In this document: one piece after another, positions 52,265 through 61,578 of the stretch
Layout: each line of letters starts with the position of its first letter
Position numbering within the stretch: position 1 is the first letter of the stretch
NCBI GenBank assembly: GCA_023418595.1
Contig: JAEZZI010000018.1
Location: 62,001-126,000, forward strand
Direction of reading: 5' to 3'
Source: Pseudomonadota bacterium
GTDB taxonomy: Bacteria > Pseudomonadota > Alphaproteobacteria > Sphingomonadales > Sphingomonadaceae
DNA: 64,000 nucleotides
The notes under the pieces: generated by a model
The model's input: only the letters and a program-made list of their open reading frames with translations
The model's database searches: none
What the model was told of the DNA's origin: nothing
Position numbers and translations under genes: made by a program

Positions 52265-53280
52265 TGCTGCAAGGCCGCCCTCTACGCTTTCTGGGGCTGG
52301 TGGTGGCGGGCTGGATCGGATGGCGGGCCTTCGTGCTGTGGCCGGTGATCGAAGGCACAAACTTGCTTGACCTCCCCGCCGCCATCGTTGACGCGCATCT
52401 GATCGGCACAGCCAAGGCAGCCGATGTCGACGTGCCGGTTTCGCAGCCGGTCGCCGATCGCTGGCGACCGGCACCCGCGCTGTCCGTGGTCCAGCCGCGC
52501 GCACCTAGCGCCGAGCGGCTACGCTTCGCCTATGCGGGGCTGGCGCATTTCTCCGGCCGCTTCGTGGCCGACGATGTCGAATTGGGGCGGTTGGGCGATA
52601 TGGCGGCGACTCAGGTCGCGCCTGTCCCGCCGCTTTCGCTTCGCGAGCGTAGCGACCGCTGGCAGGCCAGCGCCTGGCTGATGACGCGCGGCGGCTTCGC
52701 GCCAGGCATGCGTCAGCTGGGCGGGAGCCAGGCCGGCATCGTCGTGCGCCACGCGCTGACCGAACGGATCGGCGCCTATGGCCGCGCGACCGCCCCGCTG
52801 GAAGGCAGGGGAAGCGAACTGGCGCTCGGCCTCGACATGCGCCCCGGCGATGCGCCGGTACGGCTGATCGCCGAGCATCGCTTCGGGATCGACGGGACCC
52901 AAGGCGGACCGGCGCTGGGCGCGGTCGCTGGGATCGGCCCGCAACCCGCCGTCGCCGACCGCTCCGACCTGACGCTCGATGTCGAGGCTTACGGCCAGGC
53001 TGGCGTGATCTGGCGCGCGCGTGCCGAACCCTATGGCGACGGCTTTGTCCGCGTCTCGCAGAAGCTGGTCGATACCGGCGGCGCCGATATCGACGTCGGG
53101 CTGGGGGCATGGGCGGCGGCGCAGCGCGACGCGCAACGGGTCGATATCGGTCCGTCGATCGGCGTGCGGATGCCCGTCGGTGAGCGCCAATTCCGCGCTT
53201 CGATCGACTGGCGAGAGCGCGTCGCGGGGGATGTCCGCCCCGGATCGGGGATCGCGCTGACGCTGGCGGCGGATTTCTGA
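52261..53280 (+). CDS. NfrA C-terminal-like outer-membrane barrel protein
   Basis: A 339-residue protein. It has an N-terminal hydrophobic segment, then a Pro/Ala linker, then a beta-rich domain of about 200 residues: WLMTRGGFAPGMRQLGGSQAG, LDVEAYGQAGVIWRARAEPYG, RVDIGPSIGVRMPVGERQF and the ending RPGSGIALTLAADF with a terminal Phe. These lines recall the C-terminal barrel domain of the N4 adsorption protein NfrA. It lacks the large N-terminal TPR part of NfrA. Coupled by ATGA to the glycosyltransferase, it is probably the export or attachment channel for the glycan. Confidence 0.75.
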   Translation: MMLQGRPLRFLGLVVAGWIGWRAFVLWPVIEGTNLLDLPAAIVDAHLIGTAKAADVDVPVSQPVADRWRPAPALSVVQPRAPSAERLRFAYAGLAHFSGRFVADDVELGRLGDMAATQVAPVPPLSLRERSDRWQASAWLMTRGGFAPGMRQLGGSQAGIVVRHALTERIGAYGRATAPLEGRGSELALGLDMRPGDAPVRLIAEHRFGIDGTQGGPALGAVAGIGPQPAVADRSDLTLDVEAYGQAGVIWRARAEPYGDGFVRVSQKLVDTGGADIDVGLGAWAAAQRDAQRVDIGPSIGVRMPVGERQFRASIDWRERVAGDVRPGSGIALTLAADF

Positions 53281-53284
53281 ACGC

Positions 53285-53306
53285 AAAGGGCGCGCCCGCC
53301 CTTTTT
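53285..53306 (+). terminator. Rho-independent terminator after the glycan gene pair
   Basis: AAAGGGC and GCCCTTT pair around a 6-base loop and run into TTTTT. It closes the two-gene glycan operon. Confidence 0.8.
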
Positions 53307-53341
53307 CGTTTCGTCGTGACGCGGTAGGGCGGTTGCCGATC

Positions 53342-54256
53342 ATGGACCTCTACCTTCCCATCGCGAATCTGTCGGTCAACGCGCTGGTCATCATCGCGCT
53401 GGGCGGCGCGGTCGGGTTGCTGTCGGGCATGTTCGGGGTCGGCGGCGGATTCCTGACGACGCCGCTGCTGATTTTCTACGGCATCCCTCCCACGGTGGCC
53501 GCCGCCTCTGCCGCCAGCCAGGTGACCGGGGCGAGCGTGTCTGGCGTATATGCCCATTTGCGGCGGGGCGGCGTCGACATGAAGATGGGCGGCGTACTGG
53601 TCGCGGGCGGGGTCGTCGGATCGCTGTTCGGCGCCGTCATCTTTCGCGCGCTTCAGGCGTCCGGCCAGATCGATGTCGTCATCGCCCTGCTCTATGTCGT
53701 GCTGCTCGGTTCGATCGGCGGGCTGATGCTGCGCGAGGCGATCGCCAGCGTCTCGGCCAGCCGCAGCGGCACGGTGCGCAAGAGCAGCGGGCGCCGCCAT
53801 CACCGCATCATCGCCGCGCTGCCGCTGCGCTGGCGCTTCTATGGGTCGGGACTGTATATTTCGCCGTTCGCGCCGTTCATCCTTGGCATCCTGACCGGCA
53901 TCCTGACGATGCTGCTGGGGGTCGGCGGCGGATTCTTCCTGGTGCCTGCGATGCTGTTCGTGCTCGGCATGGGCACGCAGGTCGTGGTCGGCACATCGTT
54001 GTTTCAGATCCTGTTCGTCAGTGCCGCTGCAACGATGGTCCATTCGCTGACCACCAAGGCGGTGGACATCGTTCTTGCCGTCCTGCTTCTTCTCGGTTCG
54101 GTCGCGGGCGCGCAGATCGGCGCGCGACTGGCGCAGAAGGCCAAACCCGAATATCTGCGTCTGGCGCTTGCCATCATGGTGCTGGCTGTCGCCGTCCGCA
54201 TGGCGCTGGGGCTGGGCTGGCGGCCTGACGAAATCTATTCGGTGCAATTGATGTGA
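53342..54256 (+). CDS. TauE/SafE family sulfite exporter-like permease
   Basis: A 304-residue membrane protein with two homologous halves. The first contains LLSGMFGVGGGFLTTPLLIFYGI and the second ILTMLLGVGGGFFLVPAMLFVLGM, both typical TauE/SafE repeats. Such proteins export sulfite, sulfoacetate or related anions. The ATG at 53342 is used; a TTG three codons earlier is possible. The next gene starts with a GTG overlapping its stop (GTGA). Confidence 0.9.
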   Translation: MDLYLPIANLSVNALVIIALGGAVGLLSGMFGVGGGFLTTPLLIFYGIPPTVAAASAASQVTGASVSGVYAHLRRGGVDMKMGGVLVAGGVVGSLFGAVIFRALQASGQIDVVIALLYVVLLGSIGGLMLREAIASVSASRSGTVRKSSGRRHHRIIAALPLRWRFYGSGLYISPFAPFILGILTGILTMLLGVGGGFFLVPAMLFVLGMGTQVVVGTSLFQILFVSAAATMVHSLTTKAVDIVLAVLLLLGSVAGAQIGARLAQKAKPEYLRLALAIMVLAVAVRMALGLGWRPDEIYSVQLM

Positions 54257-55020
54257 GGCGGCTGCGCGCCCTTGCAGCCCTGGCGCTGGCACCGCTGCTG
54301 ATCGGCGCGGCGAGCCCCGTGCTCGTCCCCGACGTGTCGCAGCGCGAGATCGAGATCGCCTATTCCTTCACCGGCGCCGAGTTGCTGCTGTTCGGCGCGA
54401 TATTGTATCCGCAGGGACGTGTGCCCCAGGGCGGGCGACCTGCCGACATCGTCGTGGTGGTGAAAGGCCCGACCGAATCTATATTGCTGCGCGAGAAAAA
54501 GCGGCTGGCGGGTATCTGGGTGAACGCCGACAGCAACCGCTATCGCTCCGCCCCCAGCTTCTACGCCATCGCATCATCGCGTCCGATCGAGGACATTATC
54601 GACGAACGCGGACGCGCGATCTTCGAACTCGGACTCGACAGCCTGCAACTGTCGCCGGCATCGGGCGCGCCGTCCGCCGACGAGGCGCGCTTCGCCGCCG
54701 GGCTCGTCGATCTCAGACGGCGCGCCGGCCTCTATTACGAGGATCCCGACGCGGTCGAGATTACCGACGATGTCCTCTACCGGGCGCGCCTGACCATCCC
54801 GGCGCGCGTGCCGGTCGGCAAATTCACCGCCGAAACCTTCCTGATCCAGGACGGACGCGTGCTGTCGGCGGCGGTGCGCGAGATCGACATCCGCAAATCG
54901 GGGTTCGAGCGGTTCGTCGCGGCGGCGGCGGAAAACGCCTCGGTGGCTTATGGCCTGGTCGCGGTGCTGCTGTCGCTGGCCTTTGGCTTGGGAGCAGGCG
55001 CGATTTGGCGGCGTTTCTAA
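54253..55020 (+). CDS. TIGR02186 family membrane-anchored protein
   Basis: A 255-residue protein with a signal peptide (ALALAPLLIGAASP), a periplasmic part beginning VPDVSQREIEIAYSFTGAELLLFGAI, and a C-terminal membrane span (VAYGLVAVLLSLAFGLGAGAIW). It matches the alphaproteobacterial family TIGR02186, whose function is not known to me. It is coupled to the TauE gene by a GTGA overlap, a pairing seen in other alphaproteobacteria, so it may be an accessory part of the exporter. Confidence 0.85.
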   Translation: MRRLRALAALALAPLLIGAASPVLVPDVSQREIEIAYSFTGAELLLFGAILYPQGRVPQGGRPADIVVVVKGPTESILLREKKRLAGIWVNADSNRYRSAPSFYAIASSRPIEDIIDERGRAIFELGLDSLQLSPASGAPSADEARFAAGLVDLRRRAGLYYEDPDAVEITDDVLYRARLTIPARVPVGKFTAETFLIQDGRVLSAAVREIDIRKSGFERFVAAAAENASVAYGLVAVLLSLAFGLGAGAIWRRF

Positions 55021-55099
55021 GTCGTTAGCGCGATCATTACCTGATCTTTACGCCTGCGCGCGCATGGTCGCCCATTCAAAGGGTGAGTGGGACCTGCGT

Positions 55100-56773
55100 A
55101 TGAACGAACTGTTGGGCGACCGCGCCTTTGCCGACGCATCTGCGATTGACGTCGGCGTCAGTCCCAAGGGATTTTCGCCGCAGCCGATCGGCAGCGTGTT
55201 CGAAATCACCGGATCGACCAGCCGCGTGCTGCTCGACGCCGAAACCCTGACCGAATTGTCCAATCACGCCGATCCCGCGCTCGCCAACACCGGAACGGTC
55301 GGCAGCCAGGTCAAGATGCGGGTCGGCAATGTGTGGTTGATCGCCAGCGTGCGGTCGCTGCGGATCGCCGACAACTCGCCCTATCACATTGCCGCCCAGA
55401 TCGATTTTCTGGGCGAAGGCGACGAAGAAAAGCTGACCGGCAAACTCTATCATTTCCGGCGCGGCGTCACGCGCTATCCGGTGCCCGGCACGCCGGTCTA
55501 TCCGGTGTCGAGCGCCGATCTGAAACAAATCTATGCCGCCGACAATCGCGCGCATGTCGAAATCGGCATGGTGCATCCCACCCGCGACATCCGCGCCGCG
55601 CTCTATGTCGATGCGCTGCTGGGCAAGCATTTCGCGCTGCTGGGTTCGACCGGCACCGGCAAATCGACGGCGGCCGCGCTGATCCTCCACCGCATCTGCG
55701 ACCTCGCGCCGCAGGGCCATATCGTGATGATCGACCCGCACGGCGAATATTCGGCGGCGTTTCGCGGCAATGGCGCGATCTACGATTCATCCAACCTGGC
55801 GATGCCGTACTGGCTGATGAATTTCGAGGAACATTGCGAAGTGTTCCTGACGACGCATGGCGACGAGCGCCAGATCGACGCCGACATCCTCGCCAAATGC
55901 CTGCTCGCCGCGCGCCAGAAGAACCGGCTGGCGGGCGAGATGGGCAAGCTGACGGTCGATTCGCCGATCCCCTATCTGCTGAGCGATCTGTCGAACCTGA
56001 TCCAGCTCGAGATGGGCAAGCTCGACCGCGCGGGCGAGACCGCGCCCTATCTGCGGATCAAGACCAAGATCGACGAGATCAAGGCCGATCCGCGTTACGC
56101 CTTCATGTTTTCGGGCATGCTGGTCGCCGACACGATGGCCGAGTTTCTGAGCCGGGTGTTCCGCCTGCCGTCGCAGGGCAAGCCGATTTCGATCATCGAC
56201 GTGTCGGGCGTGCCCAATGAAATCACCTCGGTCGTCGTCGCCGTGCTCAGCCGGATGGTGTTCGACTATGCGATCTGGGCGCGCGGCGAAGCGCAGCGCC
56301 CGATCCTGCTGGTGTGCGAGGAAGCGCATCGCTACGTCCCGAACGAGCGCAATGCCGACAACAGCTCGGTCGGCCGCATCCTCAGCCGCATCGCCAAGGA
56401 AGGCCGCAAATACGGCATTTCGCTCGGTCTCATCACCCAGCGTCCGTCCGATCTGGCCGAAGGCGTGCTGTCGCAGTGCGGCACGATCATCTCGATGCGC
56501 CTGAACAACGACCGCGACCAGGCCTATGTCCGCGCGGCGATGCCAGAGGGCGCGCGCGGCTTCCTCGATTCGATCCCGGCGCTGCGCAACCGCGAATGCA
56601 TCGTCTGCGGCGAAGGCGTCGCGACGCCGATGCGCGTGGTGTTCGACGATCTGGAAGCCTCGCGCCGCCCGGCATCGGGCGATCCGATGTTCAGCGAATT
56701 GTGGCGCGACACCGGCGGCGAGGAGGAAATCCTCCAGCGCACCATCCGCCGCTGGCGCTTGCAGGGGCGATAA
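55100..56773 (+). CDS. HerA-type ATPase (DUF87/HAS-barrel)
   Basis: A 557-residue FtsK/HerA-family ATPase. An N-terminal HAS-like barrel (residues 1-150) is followed by Walker A GSTGTGKST, the HerA motif MIDPHGEYSAAF, Walker B ILLVCEEAHRYVP and the late segment SLGLITQRPSDLAEGVLSQCGTIISMRLNN. HerA hexamers usually work with the NurA nuclease in end resection, or in some bacteria in phage defence. No NurA or Sir2-like partner lies next to it. Several ATGs are near the start; MNELLGDR at 55100 is used, MVAHSKGEW at 55064 is an alternative. Confidence 0.88.
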   Translation: MNELLGDRAFADASAIDVGVSPKGFSPQPIGSVFEITGSTSRVLLDAETLTELSNHADPALANTGTVGSQVKMRVGNVWLIASVRSLRIADNSPYHIAAQIDFLGEGDEEKLTGKLYHFRRGVTRYPVPGTPVYPVSSADLKQIYAADNRAHVEIGMVHPTRDIRAALYVDALLGKHFALLGSTGTGKSTAAALILHRICDLAPQGHIVMIDPHGEYSAAFRGNGAIYDSSNLAMPYWLMNFEEHCEVFLTTHGDERQIDADILAKCLLAARQKNRLAGEMGKLTVDSPIPYLLSDLSNLIQLEMGKLDRAGETAPYLRIKTKIDEIKADPRYAFMFSGMLVADTMAEFLSRVFRLPSQGKPISIIDVSGVPNEITSVVVAVLSRMVFDYAIWARGEAQRPILLVCEEAHRYVPNERNADNSSVGRILSRIAKEGRKYGISLGLITQRPSDLAEGVLSQCGTIISMRLNNDRDQAYVRAAMPEGARGFLDSIPALRNRECIVCGEGVATPMRVVFDDLEASRRPASGDPMFSELWRDTGGEEEILQRTIRRWRLQGR

Positions 56774-56800
56774 GGCGAACCGCCGACCGCCTTAATATCC

Positions 56801-56876
56801 ACGTCACTCCAGCGAAAGCTGGGGTATCAAGCCGCATTTCGATACTGCCAGATATCCCAGCTTTCGCTGGGATGAC
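56801..56876. repeat. REP-type palindrome after the HerA gene
   Basis: CGTCACTCCAGCGAAAGCTGGG faces CCCAGCTTTCGCTGGGATGACG, with GTATC/GATAC extending it. It belongs to the family of 9441 and 43325. Confidence 0.8.
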
Positions 56877-56912
56877 GTTTTGGGCGTTGGTTGGAGATCG
56901 GATCGCGAGCGC

Positions 56913-58427
56913 TTATTCCGCCGCGTCGTCGTCCGATTTCGTCACGGCGGCGGCACCCGCAACCGGCGTGCCGAGCAGGTTTGCCACCACCCCGCGGAAG
57001 CGATTCAATTCAGCCCCCGTCAGGCGATCGGTGTTCGACAGGCTGACCGAGCGCGGATTGACCGCCTGGCCGTTCTTCCAGAGTTCGTAATGGAGGTGCG
57101 GGCCGGTCGACATGCCGGTCGAACCGACCGTACCGATTACCTGGCCACGGGTGACGCGGGTGCCCGAGCGTACCGAAATCCGGTGCATATGGCCGTAGGC
57201 GGTCTGGTAGCCGCCCGAATGACTGATGCGGACATAATTGCCGTAACCGCCATTTCGCCCGGCGAACTGGACAACGCCATCGGTCGCGGCGCGGATCGGG
57301 GTGCCGGTGGGGGCGGCGATGTCCATCCCCTTGTGCAGGCGGCGGAAGCCCAGCACCGGATGCGTGCGATAACCAAAGCTGGACGACAGACGCCCCTGCG
57401 TCGGCATCAACATGCCTTCGGTGCGCTCGCCCATGCCCTTGGGATCGTACCACATGGTGCGGCCCTGGCGTTCCCAGCGGACGAGTTGCACCTCGCGGCG
57501 GCCCTGGTCGAGCCCGGCATAGAGCAGTTTGCCCAGCTGTTCCTCGCCGGTCGCGGCACGCTGGCGCTCGACGATCAGGTCGAACTGGTCGTTCGCGCCG
57601 ATCCGCGACATCGGCACCTTGGTGGCGATCGACTTGATGAAGGCCTCGACCGCTTTCGCCGGCGCGCCTGCCGCACGCGCGGTGCGATAGAGGCTGGAGC
57701 CGACCCGCCCGCGAATGCGCAGCGGCGTATGATCGACGGCAATCGGAATTTCGGTCAGCGCCAGCGCGCCATCGACCCGGTTCACCGCCACCGCCAGATC
57801 GAACCGCGCCCGGAATTCGAGCTTTTCGAGCGGACGCGCTTCCAGCTTCGACAAGCGGCGGCCCAGCGTCACATCGACGCGCGTTCCCGCCCGGATATCG
57901 GTCGGATCGATCGCGCCTGCGACCAGATCGGCAACCCGCGCGGCATCGCCCGAACCGACGCCGGCGCGCTCGAGCGCGCTGGCAAGGCGGCTGCCCGCAC
58001 CGACCACGGCGGTCAGTTCGAGGATCGGGCGCTCCGGCGTGTCGGCCAGCGGACGCACCAGCGCCGATGCTTCGCCGCGCATCCCCGTCGTCGCGCCATA
58101 GGCAAGCGCCGAAATCGACTGGCTGCGCGCATCTTCCCATTCGGTGCCGCTGAGCGGCGCGGTGACCGCGCCGTGGATCGGTCGTTCGAAACCGGGCGAC
58201 AGCAGCAAGGTGACGGTGATCAGCCCCGCGCAGGTCGCAAGCCCGCGAAACCATTCGCGGCTGCCGATGCGCGAGCCGAGATCGGGGGTAAGGTCGAAAT
58301 CGGGAAAGCGATCCTGGATGCGCTCGATCAGCGTCAGCGGCCTGGGCGGCGCCGCAGGCGCACGACCGAAGGAGCGTGCGCTGGTGCCCCCGGCCAGTTC
58401 CAACCCGATATCGCTGCGCAAGAACAC
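56913..58427 (-). CDS. M23 family metallopeptidase
   Basis: A 504-residue protein with one N-terminal membrane span (about residues 64-80, GLATCAGLITVTLLL), a long periplasmic region of unknown fold and a LytM domain. The zinc ligands are His in GFRRLHKGMDIAAP with the Asp, and the GPHLHYELW motif; YGHMHRI supplies the catalytic His. It trims peptidoglycan cross-links or activates amidases. The frame opens further to a TTG at 58493; I prefer GTG at 58427 (VFLRSDIGLELAGG), which looks like family N-termini. The gene is divergent from the helicase gene. Confidence 0.9.
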   Translation of the reverse strand: MFLRSDIGLELAGGTSARSFGRAPAAPPRPLTLIERIQDRFPDFDLTPDLGSRIGSREWFRGLATCAGLITVTLLLSPGFERPIHGAVTAPLSGTEWEDARSQSISALAYGATTGMRGEASALVRPLADTPERPILELTAVVGAGSRLASALERAGVGSGDAARVADLVAGAIDPTDIRAGTRVDVTLGRRLSKLEARPLEKLEFRARFDLAVAVNRVDGALALTEIPIAVDHTPLRIRGRVGSSLYRTARAAGAPAKAVEAFIKSIATKVPMSRIGANDQFDLIVERQRAATGEEQLGKLLYAGLDQGRREVQLVRWERQGRTMWYDPKGMGERTEGMLMPTQGRLSSSFGYRTHPVLGFRRLHKGMDIAAPTGTPIRAATDGVVQFAGRNGGYGNYVRISHSGGYQTAYGHMHRISVRSGTRVTRGQVIGTVGSTGMSTGPHLHYELWKNGQAVNPRSVSLSNTDRLTGAELNRFRGVVANLLGTPVAGAAAVTKSDDDAAE

Positions 58428-58731
58428 GGCGCTCGCCCCCGAAAACCGCCGAAAAACTCCACCCCCGGCCGATCCAAACCCTGTGAAGCACAAATGCTAA
58501 AGTCAAATTAACTCCGGCGCTTGGTTCCGCTGGATGCGGCGAATGGTGGCGATGGAGGGGCGAGTTGTGGCGGGTGACCGTCACATGTGACACGTACGCC
58601 TGCGCAAGCAGGAGCACGGAGCCCTTGCAGTAATTGGCATGTGTTTCTGCGCGCTCACGCTGGGCCTGTCGAAGCGTGCTTTCTCGCTCCCCCTCTTGCG
58701 CCGCCGGGCGCCACTCGCAATGTTGGGGCAA

Positions 58732-61239
58732 ATGAACGGCCCCCACCGCCCTCCGGTCACAGCCGTGCTTGGTCCCACCAACACCGGCAAGACGCATCTG
58801 GCCGTCGAGCGGATGGCCGCGCATTCGAGCGGAATGATCGGCTTTCCGCTGCGACTGCTCGCCCGTGAAGTCTATGACCGGGTGGTCGCGATGAAGGGCT
58901 TGAGCGAAGTCGCGCTGCTGACCGGCGAGGAACGCATCGTCCCGCCCGGCGCGCGCTGGTTCCTATGCACGGCTGAAAGCATGCCGACCGACAAGGACCT
59001 GTCCTTCGTCGCGATCGACGAGGCGCAACTGGGCGCGGACCCCGAACGCGGGCATGTGTTCACCGACCGGCTGCTCCATGCGCGCGGGCGCGACGAAACG
59101 ATGATTTTGGGCTCAAACGCGCTCAAACCGATGATCCGCGCGCTGCTGCCCAATGCTCAGATCGAAAGCCGTCCGCGCTTTTCCACGCTCAGCTATGCGG
59201 GTGCGAAAAAGCTGTCGCGCCTTCCCAAACGATCGGTGATCGTCGCGTTCAGCGCCGAGGAAGTCTATGCCGTCGCGGAAACCATCCGGCGGATGCGCGG
59301 CGGCGCAGCGGTGGTGATGGGGGCGCTGTCTCCGCGCACCCGCAACGCCCAGGTCGCGATGTTTCAGGCGGGCGAGGTCGATTATCTGGTCGCCACCGAC
59401 GCGATCGGCATGGGGCTGAACATGGATGTGGCGCACGTCGCGTTCGCGGGCCTCAACAAGTTCGACGGACGCAGGCAAAGGCGGCTGACGGTCGCCGAAA
59501 TGGCGCAGATCGCAGGCCGCGCCGGACGGCACCAGCGCGACGGCACCTTCGGCGCGCTGACCGAGGACGGCGCCAACGCCTTCACCCCCGAAGAGATCAT
59601 GGCCATCGAAGGCCATCACATCCCCCGCCTCGATTTCCTCTACTGGCGCGAGGGATCGCCCGATTTCGCCAGCATCGACGCGCTGATCGCCAGTCTGGAG
59701 AAGCGCCCTGATCGCGTCGAACTGCGCGCCGCGCCCGAAGCGACCGACCTTGCGGCGCTCAAGCGGCTTGAGGGCGAGCCATGGGTGCGCGACCGCTGCC
59801 GCCGTCCGGCGATGGTCCGGCGGCTATGGGCAGCATGCGGCCTGCCCGATTTCCGCAAGTCGGGCAGCGAGATGCACAGCCGGCTGATCGGCCGCATCTT
59901 CGGCCATCTGAGCGAAGGCGCGGGCGTCATCCCGCAGGACTGGTTCGCCGCCGAACTCGCGCGGCTCGATCAGGTGCAGGGCGATGTCGAGACGATCGCG
60001 GGGCGCATCGCGGGGGTGCGCATCTGGGCCTATATCGCGCATCGCGCCGACTGGCTTGCCGATCCCGAACATTGGGCAGGCCGCACCCGCGAGGTCGAGG
60101 CGCGGCTGTCCGACGCGCTTCACGACCGGCTGACCCAGCGCTTCGTCGACCGTCGCACGACGATGCTGCTGCGCCAGATCGGCGCCGATCCCGACCTGTT
60201 GCCGGTCGAAATCCTGGCGGACGGCGCTGTCGAGGTCGAGGGTCACGCGATCGGCCGGATCGAGGGGTTCCGCTTCGTCGTCGCCCCCGACGCGCGGCTG
60301 GCGGACAAGAAGATGCTGCTCGCCGCCGCGGAAAGGCGGTTGCACAAGGAATTTGCCCACCGTGCCGGGCTGGTCGCGGATGCGAAGGATGATGCATTCG
60401 ACGTGGTCGCAAAGGACGGCGTGCCGGTGATGGTCTGGCAGGGATCGGCGATCGCCACGCTGAAGCCCGGCGGATCGCTCGCCCGCCCGCGCGTCGTGCC
60501 CGACGCGAGCCTTGCCGCGCTGACGCCGGTGTCGCGTGACAAGGTGATCGCGCGGATCGAGGCATGGCTCGCGAGCGCCAACGCCAGGCGCGCGCCGTGG
60601 CTGGCAATGCTTGAGGCGATTTCGGTCGACCCGGACGCGCCGCCGCCGCTGCGCGCGGTGGCCGCGGCGTTGGCCGATACAGGCGGGATGACGCCGCGCG
60701 AGCCGCTGGCGGAGGCGGTCGCTGCGCTCGACCCCGCGTCGCGCAAACGGCTGCGGCGGGCGGGCGTCACCATCGGATCGCTCGACCTGTTCGCGCCCGC
60801 ACTTCTCAAACCCGGTCCGCTCGGATGGCGATCGGTGCTTTTCGCCGCGCGGGGAAGCGGGTTGCCGGTCCTGCCGCCGCCCGGCGCGACGATCCTACCG
60901 CGCGGGCATTATGCGGCCCCGGCAGGGTTTCGGGCGATCGGCCACCAGTTGGTCCGCATCGACCTGATCGAACGCATCGCGCGCGCGGCGCATGACGCGC
61001 GCAAGGGGCGGACGCCCTTTGCGCCCGACCCCGCGTTCGCCACTTCGATCGGGCTGAGCGAGGACAGCCAGGCGCGGCTGATGGCGCTGCTCGGCTTCCG
61101 CACGGCAAAGCCCCATGACGGCGCGCGGCGCTGGGCGTGGAGCGGGCGCCCGGTCGCCCCGAAACGCGCCGCGCCGCCGCCGCGCCCCGGCAACGCCTTT
61201 GCCGCGCTCGCCGAACTGAAAGCCGCGCATGGCAAGTGA
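58732..61239 (+). CDS. SUV3-like superfamily 2 helicase
   Basis: A 835-residue helicase. Walker A GPTNTGKTH is near the N-terminus (residues 14-22), motif II is AIDEAQLG, motif V ATDAIGMGLNMD and motif VI QIAGRAGRHQ. The C-terminal SUV3-like helical part runs to about residue 650 and the tail is Ala/Pro-rich. Mitochondrial SUV3 unwinds RNA with the degradosome; the bacterial relatives of alphaproteobacteria are little studied. MNGPHRPP is chosen because GGGG lies just upstream; the frame extends further. The S4 gene overlaps its end. Confidence 0.92.
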   Translation: MNGPHRPPVTAVLGPTNTGKTHLAVERMAAHSSGMIGFPLRLLAREVYDRVVAMKGLSEVALLTGEERIVPPGARWFLCTAESMPTDKDLSFVAIDEAQLGADPERGHVFTDRLLHARGRDETMILGSNALKPMIRALLPNAQIESRPRFSTLSYAGAKKLSRLPKRSVIVAFSAEEVYAVAETIRRMRGGAAVVMGALSPRTRNAQVAMFQAGEVDYLVATDAIGMGLNMDVAHVAFAGLNKFDGRRQRRLTVAEMAQIAGRAGRHQRDGTFGALTEDGANAFTPEEIMAIEGHHIPRLDFLYWREGSPDFASIDALIASLEKRPDRVELRAAPEATDLAALKRLEGEPWVRDRCRRPAMVRRLWAACGLPDFRKSGSEMHSRLIGRIFGHLSEGAGVIPQDWFAAELARLDQVQGDVETIAGRIAGVRIWAYIAHRADWLADPEHWAGRTREVEARLSDALHDRLTQRFVDRRTTMLLRQIGADPDLLPVEILADGAVEVEGHAIGRIEGFRFVVAPDARLADKKMLLAAAERRLHKEFAHRAGLVADAKDDAFDVVAKDGVPVMVWQGSAIATLKPGGSLARPRVVPDASLAALTPVSRDKVIARIEAWLASANARRAPWLAMLEAISVDPDAPPPLRAVAAALADTGGMTPREPLAEAVAALDPASRKRLRRAGVTIGSLDLFAPALLKPGPLGWRSVLFAARGSGLPVLPPPGATILPRGHYAAPAGFRAIGHQLVRIDLIERIARAAHDARKGRTPFAPDPAFATSIGLSEDSQARLMALLGFRTAKPHDGARRWAWSGRPVAPKRAAPPPRPGNAFAALAELKAAHGK

Positions 61240-61543
61240 CGCTGGCGAAACCATGCGGATCGACCGCTTCCTGTGGTTCGCGCGGCTCGCCAAGACACGC
61301 GTTGTCGCGCAGGCGATCGCGACCAAGGGCACGCTGCGCATCGACGGTCGCCGCATCGATCGTGCGCATGCGCTGGTGCGGGTCGGATCGGTGCTTGCCT
61401 GGCCGTGGAGCGGCAAGGTGCGGATCATCCGCATCGAAGCGTTGCCGATGCGCCGAGGCCCCGCCAACGAAGCCGCGATGCTTTACACCGCGATCGAAAC
61501 CCCCGCCCCCAACCCCGTTGACGCGGACGGGTGCGCGCAATAG
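61229..61543 (+). CDS. S4-domain RNA-binding protein (Hsp15-like)
   Basis: A 104-residue protein with the S4 fold: MRIDRFLWFARLAKTRVVAQ, then ATKGTLRIDGRRIDRAHALV and VGSVLAW. It resembles Hsp15, which binds the 50S subunit with stalled nascent chains. It overlaps the helicase gene by 11 bases, so the two RNA proteins are likely coupled. Confidence 0.88.
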   Translation: MASDAGETMRIDRFLWFARLAKTRVVAQAIATKGTLRIDGRRIDRAHALVRVGSVLAWPWSGKVRIIRIEALPMRRGPANEAAMLYTAIETPAPNPVDADGCAQ

Positions 61544-61578
61544 CAGGATAGCTCGACGCCCAAGGAGCCCGACCGACC

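Noticed and set aside
52505..54292. A 595-codon antisense frame over the glycan barrel and TauE genes
   Set aside because: It spans two unrelated sense genes and is full of Arg, His and Gln; there is no ribosome-binding site or motif.
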